From an uncultured Clostridia bacterium (GTDB lineage: Bacteria > Bacillota > Clostridia > Oscillospirales > Ruminococcaceae): 64,000 nucleotides of DNA. The notes beneath the pieces are model-generated. The model was not told the DNA's origin. It saw only the letters and a program-made list of their open reading frames with translations, and did not search any database. The stretch's first letter is position 1. Every line of letters starts with the position of its first letter. Made by a program: the position numbers and the translations under genes. This document shows, piece by piece, positions 26,277-35,395 of this stretch. The stretch covers positions 124,001-188,000 of the forward strand of contig CANRDI010000002.1 in the NCBI GenBank assembly GCA_947629335.1, given 5' to 3'.

Positions 26277-27674
26277 ATGGAAAAGACAGAGAAATTCAGT
26301 TTAAAAATTGTTTTCAGCCGCGCGCTGGTCATAGCAGTGCCGATGATGATACAAAACGGGATAACAAACGCCGTGGGGCTTGTAGACAACGTTATGGTCG
26401 GAAGTCTCGGAACAGAGGCTATAACGGCGGTGTCTATAGTCGGACAGCTTATATTTGTATTCAATCTCGGCATTTTCGGCGGACTGTCCGGTCCGGGAAT
26501 TTACGGCGCACAATATTACGGTCAAAAAAACATAGACGGTTTTCGTCAGACAGTGCTGATGAAGCATTGGATAGGGGCGGCGGTGCTGGCGGTAGGACTT
26601 TTGACGTTTATATTCGGCGGGGAGTTCCTAATTGACCTTTATTTAAAAGGCGAGAGCAATGATATCGACCCCGTGCTTACAATGCAGATTGCAAAAGAAT
26701 ATATGGGCATAATGCTCTGGGGACTGCCGCCGTTTGTGATAACTCAGATATTTGCGGGAAGCCTCCGAGAAACAGGCTCGGCGGTAAAGCCGATGATAGC
26801 GGGGATCGTTTCGGTTGCTGTCGATATAATCGGAAACTGGCTTCTTATCTACGGAAACCTCGGTTTTCCTAAAATGGGCGCAAGGGGCGCGGCGCTCGCA
26901 ACTGTTATCGCGCGTTTTGCAGAACTTTTGGTTATAATTATCCTGATGTATGCGGCAAAGAACAAGCACGAATTTCTTAAAGGACTGTATAAAAAGCTCA
27001 CTATTCCGCTCAGTACCGCAAAAAATCTTATAAAAAAGAGCCTTCCGATATTCTTTAACGAGCTTATGTGGGCGGCAGCGATAGCGCTGTTGACGCAGAT
27101 ATATTCGCATAAGGGAATTGAGATAGTCGCGGGACTGAACATCTCAAACGCTCTTTGCAACCTGCTTAACGTAGTGTTTGTCTCGCTCGGAAATGCTGTG
27201 GGAATAATTGTCGGTCAGTCGCTTGGCGCGTCGCGTTATGATACGGCTAAAAAAGAGGCTTTTGCGCTTATGTGGTTTACGGGAGGAGTAAGTGCGGTTT
27301 TGACAATAATTCTTGTCGCTATATCCGGAGTATTTCCGAATGCTTATGATACCTCTCAGGAGGTACGGGAGTATGCGACGGAGTTTATTTTTGTAACGGC
27401 GCTGTTTTTCCCTGTTCAGGGATTTCTGAACGCGCTGTATTTCACGCTCAGAAGCGGCGGAAAAACGCTTGTGACGTTCCTGTTCGACAGCGTTTATTCG
27501 TGGACGATAGGCGTTCCGCTTGCGGCAATTTTATGCACGTTTACACAAATGCCCGTACTCGGCGTCTACGCAGTAGTACAGGCTCTCGATCTGATAAAGG
27601 TAGCGATAGGCTGTATTCTGATAAATAAGGGCATTTGGGTCAGCAATATTGTTGAAAAACAGCAAACGGAGTAA
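26277..27674 (+). CDS. MATE-family multidrug/cation efflux transporter
   Basis: A 465-residue integral membrane protein with about twelve hydrophobic helices in two similar halves. Features typical of MATE exporters: early IAVPMMIQNGITNAVGLVDNVMVG (residues about 20-43 in two overlapping motifs), GLSGPGIYGAQYYGQ, and the second-half equivalent GNAVGIIVGQSLGA. It exchanges drugs or metabolites for Na+ or H+ across the cytoplasmic membrane; the substrate is not predictable. The start is uncertain: ATG at 26277 or four codons earlier at 26265, neither with a strong ribosome site. The next gene, recO, follows 2 bases after the stop. Confidence 0.92.
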   Translation: MEKTEKFSLKIVFSRALVIAVPMMIQNGITNAVGLVDNVMVGSLGTEAITAVSIVGQLIFVFNLGIFGGLSGPGIYGAQYYGQKNIDGFRQTVLMKHWIGAAVLAVGLLTFIFGGEFLIDLYLKGESNDIDPVLTMQIAKEYMGIMLWGLPPFVITQIFAGSLRETGSAVKPMIAGIVSVAVDIIGNWLLIYGNLGFPKMGARGAALATVIARFAELLVIIILMYAAKNKHEFLKGLYKKLTIPLSTAKNLIKKSLPIFFNELMWAAAIALLTQIYSHKGIEIVAGLNISNALCNLLNVVFVSLGNAVGIIVGQSLGASRYDTAKKEAFALMWFTGGVSAVLTIILVAISGVFPNAYDTSQEVREYATEFIFVTALFFPVQGFLNALYFTLRSGGKTLVTFLFDSVYSWTIGVPLAAILCTFTQMPVLGVYAVVQALDLIKVAIGCILINKGIWVSNIVEKQQTE

Positions 27675-27676
27675 AT

Positions 27677-28429
27677 ATGCTTGTAACATATGACGGGATA
27701 GTAATTTCGAAGCGTGTCGTAGGGGAAAACGGCGTTTATATCGACATTCTTACCGACGAACAGGGAATAATCGAAGCCGCGGCACACGGCGCAAATAAGA
27801 TAAACAGCAATCTTTTGGCTTCATCGGCGCTGTTTTCGTATTCGACATTCTGCCTCAAAAAGTCAAAGCTTAAATATACGGTAAACTCGGCAAAACCGAA
27901 ATTCAGCTTTCATGAACTGGGAAACGATATAGAAAAGCTCGCGCTGGCGTCTTATTTCGCACAGGCGGTAAAATTCTGTACTCCTTCCGAACAGCCTCAG
28001 GACAGTATCGTAAGGTTTTTCGCCATAGCGCTTTATGAAATTATGAACGGACGTTCGCTCGATCAGGTAAAAGCCGCGTTTGAGCTGAGATACAGCGCGG
28101 AGCTTGGGTTTGCGCCTAATCTTATCTCTTGCGACAACTGTGGGAGCTATGAATGTGAGCGGGGAATGTATTTCCTTCCTGAAACTGCACGGCTTATCTG
28201 CGCAGACTGTTTCAATGAAAAATTTGACGGCGAGCATGAACTTTTGTTTCCCGAAACGCTGTTTGCAATGAGAAACATTATTTTCTCACCTTTAGAAAGA
28301 TGCTTTAAATTCGACATTCGGGAAAATGCCGCGAAACAGCTTTCCCATATCTGTGAAAAGCATTTTCTGAACAGCGTTGAAAAAGGTTTTCCTGCTTTAA
28401 ATTATTATAAGAGCCTGTTCTTCCGCTGA
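27677..28429 (+). CDS. recO: DNA repair protein RecO
   Basis: A 250-residue recombination mediator that with RecR loads RecA on single-strand gaps. The N-terminal OB fold (YDGIVISKRVVGENGVYIDI, residues 5-24) is followed by a helical C-terminal domain with a four-Cys zinc site (CDNC at about 152-155, and later ICADCF). The length is typical. The start is 2 bases after the MATE stop, so translation is coupled. Confidence 0.92.
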   Translation: MLVTYDGIVISKRVVGENGVYIDILTDEQGIIEAAAHGANKINSNLLASSALFSYSTFCLKKSKLKYTVNSAKPKFSFHELGNDIEKLALASYFAQAVKFCTPSEQPQDSIVRFFAIALYEIMNGRSLDQVKAAFELRYSAELGFAPNLISCDNCGSYECERGMYFLPETARLICADCFNEKFDGEHELLFPETLFAMRNIIFSPLERCFKFDIRENAAKQLSHICEKHFLNSVEKGFPALNYYKSLFFR

Positions 28430-28474
28430 ATTTTGTGAAATTTGTAAAATAATCAATAATTATCGGAAAAAAAC

Positions 28475-28503
28475 TTGACAAATCAGAGAAATGATGATAA
28501 AAT
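28475..28503 (+). promoter_or_regulatory. Promoter of the YegP-like gene
   Basis: TTGACA at 28475-28480, 17-base spacer, TAAAAT at 28498-28503, 48 bases before the start codon. Confidence 0.85.
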
Positions 28504-28551
28504 AAAAGTAGCATAAACTGATCATAATTTTTTTGAAAGGAATGTTTAAAA

Positions 28552-28932
28552 ATGGGCAAGTTTGAGATCAAAAAAACCAAAAACGGCGGATTTATGTTCA
28601 ATCTGAAAGCGGGAAACGGGGAAATAATCGCTACGAGCGAAACTTACGAATCGCTTGACGCTTGCAAAAACGGCATAAACAGCGTTGTGAAAAACGCTCC
28701 TGAGGCGGCTGTTGAAGACCAGACTGTAGAGGGTTATGCGACCGAGAAAAACCCGAAGTTCGAGGTTTATCAGGACAAAAAGGGCGAGTTCCGTTTCCGC
28801 CTTAAAGCAAAGAACGGTCAGATAATTGCGACCGGCGAGGGCTATAAGGCAAAAGCAAGCTGTAAGAACGGAATTGAAAGCATAAAGAAAAACGCTGTTG
28901 ACGCTAAAGTAGTTGAGGCAGAGGATAAGTAA
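28552..28932 (+). CDS. YegP/DUF1508 family protein with two repeats
   Basis: A 126-residue small basic protein made of two DUF1508 units (about 1-52 and 68-122). Each has the pattern KFE(I/V), F-F-LKA-NG-IIAT-E-Y, then CKNGI-S(V/I)-KNA. GAAAGGAATG lies upstream of the ATG. It has its own consensus promoter and terminator. Members are abundant small proteins of unknown role in many bacteria. No signal peptide is present, so it is cytosolic. Confidence 0.92.
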   Translation: MGKFEIKKTKNGGFMFNLKAGNGEIIATSETYESLDACKNGINSVVKNAPEAAVEDQTVEGYATEKNPKFEVYQDKKGEFRFRLKAKNGQIIATGEGYKAKASCKNGIESIKKNAVDAKVVEAEDK

Positions 28933-28954
28933 GAATAAATATAAACAGTATAAA

Positions 28955-28985
28955 AGGTCTCCGATTTTTCGGAGACCTCAGTTTG
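28955..28985 (+). terminator. Terminator of the YegP-like gene
   Basis: Perfect 10-bp stem AGGTCTCCGA / TCGGAGACCT with loop TTTT, then CAGTTTGT. Confidence 0.8.
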
Positions 28986-29338
28986 TATAGCGGTTCTTAT
29001 CAAACGTTATTTTTCTAAATGACGTACACTCGCCCCTTTTAGAGGTCAGCGCATTATCCGCCTTCGGCGGATAACACTGTTAGAAGCAAGAGGTTAGAGT
29101 TTCAGACTTTAACCTCTTGCTCTTTTTATGTGTAATATTTAGCAAATAATCTCTCAATTTAAACTCTAACCTCTTACCTCTAACTTCTAACCTCTAAATG
29201 GGAAAATTGCGGGCTGCCGCCCCCGCGCCCCCATTGAGGGAAAACTTTTGAAAAAGTTTTACCTCAAACTCCTTTTCAAAACTTTTATGTAACGTGCTGT
29301 AATGGAAACGCGCTTTTTCTTACCTCTAAACGCTCCCC
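28986..29338. other. Gene-free region with palindromes and one 126-bp-family repeat copy
   Basis: No gene is seen here. Contents: the palindrome TTATCCGCC-TTC-GGCGGATAA at about 29054-29074; a long hairpin GCAAGAGGTTAGAGT / ACTTTAACCTCTTGC (29096-29120) followed by TCTTTTTA, a likely terminator; several CTAACCTCT-like direct repeats at 29163-29198; and at 29209-29315 one copy of the 126-bp unit that is tandemly repeated at 33207-33785. Confidence 0.6.
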
Positions 29339-31711
29339 TTATTTCAGTTCCACTACAGTAACTCCTGCTTCGCCTTCGCCGTATTCTCCGAGCCGAAAAC
29401 TCTTTACTGCGGGATTGCGTCTCAGAGCTGTATGAACTGCCGCGCGGAGCGCGCCCGTACCTTTTCCGTGGATAATGACTATCTGTGAAAGTCCCGACAT
29501 AAGCGCGCCCGCGATAAATCTCTCGACTTCGATAACTCCCTCGTCGCCCATCATTCCGCGAATGTCAAGTTCCATACCGCCGCGCCGCGTCATATTTGAC
29601 GTGACGGTTTTCTTTACTTTTCCAATGGGTTGAGCCGCAGTTTTTTTCTCAACAAGCCTTAAATTTTCCGCGTTTGTCTTGACTTTCATAGAACCCGTCT
29701 GGACATAACAAACGCCGTTTATGTTCGGAACGGTCAAAAGCGTTCCCTCGCGGTTCGTATCCGCAAGCCTTACCGTATCGCCCTGCTTGAACGGACGCGG
29801 CGGAACGTAGTTTTCCACCCGCTTTTCAATAACAGGATTAGCCTCGTCCTGCATTTTATTAAGCGCGGAGTTCGCGCGTGACTTGGCGTCAGATATACCC
29901 TTTCTAAGCGCCTCTTTGTCCTTGGTTTTTTTCAGTTCTTCAAGCTCGTTTAAAAGCATATTCGACTGCGCTCTGGTCTGCTCGACAATGCTTAAAGCAC
30001 GCTGACGCGCGTTTTCAAGCTCTTTTTCCTTTTGCGCTTCAAGCTCGGACAGCTTTTGTTTAAGCTCGCTTTCTGTCATTTTCGCGTTTCTTTCGGAGAG
30101 TTCAACACTTGCCCTCAGCTCTTCAAGCTCCCGCCGCGATTGTTCGAGCCTGTCTATTACTTCTTCAAAGCGCTTGTTTTCGGTGCTTACAAGACCTTCC
30201 GCGCTTGAAATAATTCTTTTCGGCATACCCAAACGCTCAGAAATAGCAAATGCGTTCGATTTCCCCGGAACGCCCACAATAAGCCTGTAGGTTGGTTTGA
30301 GCGTTTCAACATCAAACTCGCAGCTTGCATTTTCAACACCGTCCGTTTCCAGTGCGAACATTTTTACTTCCTGATAGTGGGTTGTCGCTAAAACTTTCGC
30401 GCCGCGGTTTTTAAGCTCGGTAAGTATCGCAACTGCAAGCGCCGCGCCCTCTACGGGGTCAGTTCCGCTTCCTAATTCGTCGATAAGCGCAAGAGAATTT
30501 TCTGTCGCATTGTTTACGATCCCGACGACATTCGTCATATGCGAGGAGAATGTCGAAAGGCTTTCTTCTATGCTCTGTTCGTCGCCTATGTCAACAAATA
30601 TCCTGTCGAAAACTCCTATAATACTGCCGTCGCCCGCAGGTATCATCATCCCGCACGCCGTCATAAGCGACAGCAATCCCACGGTCTTTATTGCAACGGT
30701 CTTTCCGCCCGTGTTCGGACCTGTTATGATAAGACAGCCGTATTTGCTCCCTATTTCAACGGAGATCGGAACGGCTGTATCCCTGTCGAGCAGGGGATGT
30801 CGAGCGCGGTTTAGTACAACTTTCGGCTCGTTTACGAGAGTCGGCGTTGTCGCTTTCATTTTTGCGCCCAAATTTGCCTTTGCAAAATACAATTCAAGTA
30901 TCTGTGAAAGTCTGAAATTCTCCGATATTGCCGAGGCATTTTCGCCTATTTCCTCGGAAATTTCGCGCGTAATTCTTTCGATCTCCGCTTGTTCACGGTT
31001 TTTGAGGATACGAATTTCATTGTTCGCCTCGACAACACTCATCGGTTCGATAAAAAAAGTCTGACCTGTTGCGGAAGTGTCGTGGACAAGTCCCGGAACG
31101 TCATTTTTATGCTCGGACTTTACGGGAACGACATACCGCCCGTCGCGCATTGTAACAACCGCGTCCTGCAAAAAATTCCGCTGTGTTTTGTTTTTGAGCA
31201 TACCGTCAAGCTGTTCGCGGATATGCTGACCCTGCCGCGTTATGCGTTTTCTTATCGTTGCAAGCTCCGCGCTTGCATTATCGGACATTTCCTCCTCGGA
31301 CAAAATGCTGTCGGAAATGCGCTTTTCAAGAGACTTTATCGGTGTTAAGCCCTTAAAATATTCCGAGAGAGAACAGTCTGAATTTTCGCACTGTGAAAAC
31401 CAGTCGCACAGCATCGCCGTTTCGCGCAGTACGGCTGCTGTATCCAAAAGTTCCCTAAAACTTAACATACTCCCCGCTGCCGCGCGTTTTAAAGCGTCCG
31501 AAATATCGGGAACTTTCCTGAAACGCGGCGTTCCGAATTTAGCCGACAGCGTAAAGGCGTCGTCGGTTTTTTGAAGTTCGGTTTTTATCTCGTCATAACT
31601 GCGCAGAGGCGTAATTTTCAGTGCTTTGTTATGCGCATAGTCGCTTACTGTTTCATTTGCTAAAAGTTCTAAAATTTTGTCAAGCTCTAATTTTCTATAG
31701 TATTTGTTCAT
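29339..31711 (-). CDS. mutS2: Endonuclease MutS2 with C-terminal Smr domain
   Basis: A 790-residue MutS-family protein. The core and clamp region is followed by the ATPase with GPNTGGKTVAIKT (Walker A), SSHMTNV and LALIDELGSGTDPVEGAALA (Walker B and ABC signature region), a long coiled coil (about 520-610), and a C-terminal Smr nuclease domain with LDIRGM and VIIHGKGTGALR. MutS2 suppresses homologous recombination and in Bacillus also acts on collided ribosomes. I place the start at plus 31711 (MNKYYRKLELDKILELL), where GAGGA lies ahead and the family begins. It lies 7 bases after the TfoX-like gene, and the pair forms an operon. Confidence 0.95.
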   Translation of the reverse strand: MNKYYRKLELDKILELLANETVSDYAHNKALKITPLRSYDEIKTELQKTDDAFTLSAKFGTPRFRKVPDISDALKRAAAGSMLSFRELLDTAAVLRETAMLCDWFSQCENSDCSLSEYFKGLTPIKSLEKRISDSILSEEEMSDNASAELATIRKRITRQGQHIREQLDGMLKNKTQRNFLQDAVVTMRDGRYVVPVKSEHKNDVPGLVHDTSATGQTFFIEPMSVVEANNEIRILKNREQAEIERITREISEEIGENASAISENFRLSQILELYFAKANLGAKMKATTPTLVNEPKVVLNRARHPLLDRDTAVPISVEIGSKYGCLIITGPNTGGKTVAIKTVGLLSLMTACGMMIPAGDGSIIGVFDRIFVDIGDEQSIEESLSTFSSHMTNVVGIVNNATENSLALIDELGSGTDPVEGAALAVAILTELKNRGAKVLATTHYQEVKMFALETDGVENASCEFDVETLKPTYRLIVGVPGKSNAFAISERLGMPKRIISSAEGLVSTENKRFEEVIDRLEQSRRELEELRASVELSERNAKMTESELKQKLSELEAQKEKELENARQRALSIVEQTRAQSNMLLNELEELKKTKDKEALRKGISDAKSRANSALNKMQDEANPVIEKRVENYVPPRPFKQGDTVRLADTNREGTLLTVPNINGVCYVQTGSMKVKTNAENLRLVEKKTAAQPIGKVKKTVTSNMTRRGGMELDIRGMMGDEGVIEVERFIAGALMSGLSQIVIIHGKGTGALRAAVHTALRRNPAVKSFRLGEYGEGEAGVTVVELK

Positions 31712-31718
31712 AAATTCC

Positions 31719-32033
31719 TCATTTTTTCTTTTTCGGTTCGGGAAGTTCTTTGTACATTTCTTCGACAAGCTCACTAAGAAATTCCCTGTCGTCAACATTA
31801 TCGACAAGCAGCATTTCCTTTGCTCCCTCATACGGCAGTTCAAGCGCAGCGCTCGGCATAAGCTTTCGCGCGGAGCTTATGTTTTTTACAAGAAAACGGT
31901 CGTCAAAAATGCCGCCGAAATATTTTCCTCTGTAATAGAGCATATATTCGCCCATCATCTTGCGGCAGGAGATTTCATTCAACTCGGAAAGCTGTCCGAG
32001 CACAAATTCGAGATAAGTTTTTGTTGACGGCAT
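31719..32033 (-). CDS. TfoX/Sxy N-terminal domain protein
   Basis: A 104-residue protein with the TfoX N-terminal fold: VLGQLSE, CRKMMGEYMLYYRGKYFGGIFDDRFLVKN spanning about 24-52, and a late ML-VDNVDD segment, ending in a Lys-rich tail. In Proteobacteria full-length TfoX promotes competence. Single-domain versions in Firmicutes have no settled role. GGAGGAA lies 8 bases upstream of the ATG. It shares a promoter with mutS2. Confidence 0.88.
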   Translation of the reverse strand: MPSTKTYLEFVLGQLSELNEISCRKMMGEYMLYYRGKYFGGIFDDRFLVKNISSARKLMPSAALELPYEGAKEMLLVDNVDDREFLSELVEEMYKELPEPKKKK

Positions 32034-32068
32034 ACACAATTTCCTCCATTTTGAAAGTACTATATACA

Positions 32069-32097
32069 ATTATAATTCCAAACGCGCATTTTGTCAA
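32069..32097 (-). promoter_or_regulatory. Consensus promoter of tfoX-like-mutS2
   Basis: Minus strand: TTGACA (plus 32092-32097), 17-base spacer, TATAAT (plus 32069-32074). Confidence 0.85.
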
Positions 32098-32154
32098 GCA
32101 TAAAATGCCGAAACCTCGGAGATAATATCATCAAACATTTCACGGAGGGATATT

Positions 32155-33141
32155 ATGGGAAAAGAAGAAATAGCTTTTTTTGACGCAAAGCCTTATGATA
32201 AAGAATGGTTCGACAAATTCAACACTGAATACGAAATTCGCTATTATGACGGCAGGTTAAGACCCGCAAATGCGAAACTTGCGGAGGGGTGCAGAGCGGT
32301 GTGTGCGTTTGTAAATGATGTTGTAAATGAAAAGACTATTGACATTCTGTCAAAGCTGAATGTTGAGGTCATCTTAATGCGCTGTGCGGGATATAACAAT
32401 GTCGCTCTTGAAGAAGCGAAAAAACGCGGGATAAAGGTACTGCGTGTTCCTGCATACTCGCCGTATGCTGTTGCTGAACATACAATGGGGCTTATTTTAG
32501 CGCTGAACAGGAAGATCCCGCGCGCTTATATCCGAACGCGCGATTTTAATTTCAGCCTGAACGGGCTTACGGGATTTGACCTTCACGGAAAGACAGCAGG
32601 CGTTATCGGCACGGGAAAGATAGGCAGAGTTTTTATCGACATTTGTAGGGGTTTCGGAATGGAAGTTCTTGCGTTCGACCCGAAGCCTGCCGATATAGAC
32701 GGCGTTAAATATGTTTCAAAAGAAGAACTTTTTAAAAACTCGGATATAATTTCACTTCATTGCCCGCTGACAAAGGAAACGCATTATATCATTAATGAAG
32801 AAGCGCTCAAACTTGTGAAAAAAAACGTGCTTATAGTAAACACTTCCCGCGGAAGTTTAATCGACACAGAAGCATTGTTGTCAGCATTGAATGAAAAGAG
32901 GATAGGCGGTGCAGCGCTTGACGTTTACGAGGAAGAAAGCGGACTGTTTTTCGAGGACAATTCTGACAAGATAGTGACGGACGAGGTGCTTTCGCTGCTT
33001 GTATCGCGCCCAAACGTTATTATAACGTCGCATCAGGCGTTTCTGACAGAAGAGGCGCTGTCAAATATAGCACAGGTGACGCTTAAAAATTTTGAGGATT
33101 ATCTTTTGGGAAGAGAACTTGAAAATGAAGTGCGGTTATAA
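32155..33141 (+). CDS. D-2-hydroxyacid dehydrogenase, D-lactate dehydrogenase type
   Basis: A 328-residue NAD-dependent dehydrogenase. The Rossmann nucleotide motif GVIGTGKIGR lies at about 149-158. Catalytic Arg and Glu lie in VNTSRGSLID and ALDVYEEESG, and the catalytic His in TSHQAFLT. The EESGLFFED insert and the HTMGLILALNRKI segment match fermentative D-lactate dehydrogenases, which reduce pyruvate to D-lactate. GGAGGG precedes the ATG. A different 2-ketoacid substrate is possible. It is monocistronic, ended by a hairpin. Confidence 0.9.
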   Translation: MGKEEIAFFDAKPYDKEWFDKFNTEYEIRYYDGRLRPANAKLAEGCRAVCAFVNDVVNEKTIDILSKLNVEVILMRCAGYNNVALEEAKKRGIKVLRVPAYSPYAVAEHTMGLILALNRKIPRAYIRTRDFNFSLNGLTGFDLHGKTAGVIGTGKIGRVFIDICRGFGMEVLAFDPKPADIDGVKYVSKEELFKNSDIISLHCPLTKETHYIINEEALKLVKKNVLIVNTSRGSLIDTEALLSALNEKRIGGAALDVYEEESGLFFEDNSDKIVTDEVLSLLVSRPNVIITSHQAFLTEEALSNIAQVTLKNFEDYLLGRELENEVRL

Positions 33142-33167
33142 AGATGTAAGACAAAAGAGGAACAAGG

Positions 33168-33197
33168 GGGAAAACCTTTTAAAAAAGGTTTTCCCCC
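33168..33197 (+). terminator. Hairpin after the dehydrogenase gene
   Basis: GGGGGAAAACCTTTT / AAAAGGTTTTCCCCC-type stem right after the gene. It leads straight into the tandem repeat, whose own hairpins have a similar GAGGGAAAAC sequence. Confidence 0.55.
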
Positions 33198-33206
33198 GCG
33201 CCCCCA

Positions 33207-33785
33207 TTGAGGGAAAACTTTTGAAAAAGTTTTCCCTCAAACTCCTTTTCAAAACTTTTATGTAACGTGCCATAATGGAAATGCACTTTTGCTGATTTTT
33301 TTCTTTGCGAGGGCTTCGTCCTCGCACCCCTATTGAGGGAAAACTTTTGAAAAAGTTTTCCCTCAAACTCCTTTTCAAAACTTTTATGTAACGTGCCATA
33401 ATGGAAATGCACTTTTGCTGATTTTTTTCTTTGCGAGGACTTAGCCCCCGCGCCCCCATTGAGGGAAAACTTTTGAAAAAGTTTTCCCTCAAACTCCTTT
33501 TCAAAACTTTTATGTAATGTTCCATAATGGAAATGCACTTTTGCTGATTTTTTTCTTTGCGAGGGCTTCGCCCCCGCACCCCTATTGAGGGAAAACTTTT
33601 GAAAAAGTTTTCCCTCAAACTCCTTTTTAAAACTTTTATGTAACGTGCCATAATGGAAATGCACTTTTGCTGATTTTTTTCTTTGCGAGGGCTACGCCCT
33701 CGCGCCCCCATTGAGGGAAAACTTTTGAAAAAGTTTTCCCTCAAGCTCCCTTTCAAAACTTTTATGTAACGTGCTGTAATTGAAA
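33207..33785. repeat. Tandem array of a 126-bp unit, four full copies and one partial
   Basis: Copies begin at TTGAGGG in 33207, 33333, 33459, 33585 and 33711, exactly 126 bases apart each time. Each unit holds a long stem GAGGGAAAACTTTT / AAAGTTTTCCCTC, a conserved block ACTTTTATGTAACGTGCCAT, and in the full copies a second stem GCGAGGG / CCCTCGC. Sequence differences are few and cluster in the loop of the second stem. A single copy sits at 29209-29315. Because 126 is divisible by three, long reading frames stay open on the minus strand; I do not regard them as genes. It fills the 33142-33860 gap. Confidence 0.93.
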
Positions 33786-33860
33786 CCGCTACTTTGTTCT
33801 AAATGAAATCATTGCGGAATACAATGTACAAATCGGACGAGTAAAAAGGAGGAACTTAAA

Positions 33861-34703
33861 ATGATAAAATCAATAAATATCCCGCTCGCTTCAATTTCAA
33901 AGATATGTATTACGAAACCGATTTCGGAAATTGCCGAGATACATATACGCTCCGGCAGACCCGCCGTATGCGTCTGCGTTTCGGGAGAGATGTTTCCTTG
34001 CAGCGAGCCGTTTTCAGCAAGGGAAATAGCTGACGTCTTCTCGGAGATCTGCGGATATTCCGTATATTCTTTTGAAAACGACATTGCCTGCGGGTTTGTG
34101 ACCATAAACGGAGGTCATCGCGTCGGTATTTGCGGGTCGTGCGTCTACAAAAACGGAAAAATTGAAACAATACGCGATATTTCGGGACTGAATATCCGTA
34201 TCGCACACGAGGTAAAAGGCTGTGCAAAGGGACTTTTTGAGATGATATTTTCGGACAAGCCGCGTTCGTTTTTGCTCGGCGGAAAACCGATGTCGGGAAA
34301 AACTACCGTACTGCGCGATCTTGCACGAGAACTCTCAAAAAAATACCGTGTGACAGTTATTGACACAAGAGGTGAAATATCGGCGACCGTAAAGGGAACT
34401 CCCTCGTTTGACGTCGGACTTAATACCGACGTTCTGTGCGGCTGTGAAAAAACAGACGGCATACTTATGGCGCTTCGTACATTAAGCCCCGAAATCATAA
34501 TTTGCGACGAAATAGGCGATGACGAAAAAGCAATAGAACAGTGCGCCTATTGCGGAACAAAGATCATAGCTTCCGCCCATGCCGAAAATTTCCGCGAACT
34601 ATCCGAACGCCCCTCGACAAGAGCTGTTCTGCCGTATTTCGACAGCGCAGCAATTGTCAAAGACCGCGGAGTAATATCCGAAATACACGTTATGCGGGGG
34701 TAA
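33861..34703 (+). CDS. spoIIIAA: Stage III sporulation protein AA, ATPase
   Basis: A 280-residue secretion-type ATPase of the SpoIIIA-SpoIIQ channel between mother cell and forespore. Walker A is GGKPMSGKTT (about 141-150) and Walker B is PEIIICDEIGDDEKA (about 212-226). The N-terminal FVTINGGHRVGICG segment is typical. GGAGG lies before the ATG. It is the first gene of an eight-gene operon. An AATACAAT about 40 bases upstream could be a sigma-E -10 element, but no clear -35 partner is seen. The length is slightly shorter than in Bacillus. Confidence 0.95.
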   Translation: MIKSINIPLASISKICITKPISEIAEIHIRSGRPAVCVCVSGEMFPCSEPFSAREIADVFSEICGYSVYSFENDIACGFVTINGGHRVGICGSCVYKNGKIETIRDISGLNIRIAHEVKGCAKGLFEMIFSDKPRSFLLGGKPMSGKTTVLRDLARELSKKYRVTVIDTRGEISATVKGTPSFDVGLNTDVLCGCEKTDGILMALRTLSPEIIICDEIGDDEKAIEQCAYCGTKIIASAHAENFRELSERPSTRAVLPYFDSAAIVKDRGVISEIHVMRG

Positions 34704-34707
34704 GTAT

Positions 34708-35184
34708 ATGAGAATTTTTTTGTCGATCGCCGCGTTTTTTATTTGCGCTTATTTGGGAATTAAAAAAAGCCGCGAGATGAAAAAACGAGTTGAATTTATT
34801 GACGAAATCTCTGTCATGCTCAATAATTTTTCAGCAGAAATACGCTTTGGAACTCCCGTTCTTTCCGAGCTTATTTCCCGTGAAAACGGGAGTTTTGCAA
34901 GGCTCGTAAACGAGCGCTATAAAGAACTTTCGGATATTAAAGCCGCATGGGAAAGCGCCTGTGAGACGCTTTCCGAAAAGGCGGAGGAAACCGCGCTTTT
35001 GCGCGAGCTTCTGCCCGCTGTTTCAAAAAGCGGGAGCGAAGGCGCAATCATGACTCTTTCACTGTATTCCGAGCGATTTTCGCGGCTTTATAAACAAGCC
35101 TATGAGGAATATGTAAAAAAAGGAAAGGCGCTTAAACAGATCGGTGCGCTCTGCGGCGCGGCTGCCGCAATTCTTATTATATGA
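34708..35184 (+). CDS. spoIIIAB: Stage III sporulation protein AB
   Basis: A 158-residue protein with an N-terminal membrane helix (residues 1-18) and a C-terminal hydrophobic helix (about 146-158), separated by a helical domain similar to type II secretion GspF. Conserved pieces are EFIDEISVMLNNFSAEIRFGTPVLSELI and the late YEEYVKKGKALKQIGALCGAAAAILI, which define the family. It starts 4 bases after spoIIIAA and acts in the mother-cell side of the channel. Confidence 0.93.
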   Translation: MRIFLSIAAFFICAYLGIKKSREMKKRVEFIDEISVMLNNFSAEIRFGTPVLSELISRENGSFARLVNERYKELSDIKAAWESACETLSEKAEETALLRELLPAVSKSGSEGAIMTLSLYSERFSRLYKQAYEEYVKKGKALKQIGALCGAAAAILII

Positions 35185-35194
35185 GGAATGTATT

Positions 35195-35392
35195 ATGGAG
35201 CTTGATTTGCTTTTTAAGATCGCCGCAGTCGGAATTATTGTCGCAATACTTAACCTTATATTAAAAAAGACCGACCATGACGAACAGGCGGTTATGCTTA
35301 CTGTCGCGGGCATTATAATAGTTCTTTTGATGCTTATACCGGAAATAGAAGAACTGTTCGATACGATAAAGAACGTATTCGGGTTGTGGTGA
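35195..35392 (+). CDS. spoIIIAC: Stage III sporulation protein AC
   Basis: A 65-residue membrane protein with two hydrophobic helices (about 1-22 and 33-53) and the family segment VAILNLILKKTDHDEQAVM between them. The ATG at 35195 follows TGAGGA by 7 bases and lies 10 bases after spoIIIAB. SpoIIIAC and SpoIIIAD are small membrane components of the A-Q complex. The length matches the family (about 66). Confidence 0.95.
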   Translation: MELDLLFKIAAVGIIVAILNLILKKTDHDEQAVMLTVAGIIIVLLMLIPEIEELFDTIKNVFGLW

Positions 35393-35395
35393 GAT

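Noticed and set aside
33136-33756. Minus-strand open frames of 206 and 161 codons with a 42-residue repeat
   Set aside because: Two overlapping frames are both open simply because the 126-bp DNA repeat is a multiple of three. No ribosome site or signal is evident, and a solitary repeat copy occurs at 29209-29315 outside any frame.
33207-33785. CRISPR array
   Set aside because: The whole 126-bp period is conserved, including what would be spacers, and no cas gene is present.
33817-33826. Sigma-E -10 element (AATACAAT) before spoIIIAA
   Set aside because: No matching -35 element at the right distance, so it is not listed as a promoter.
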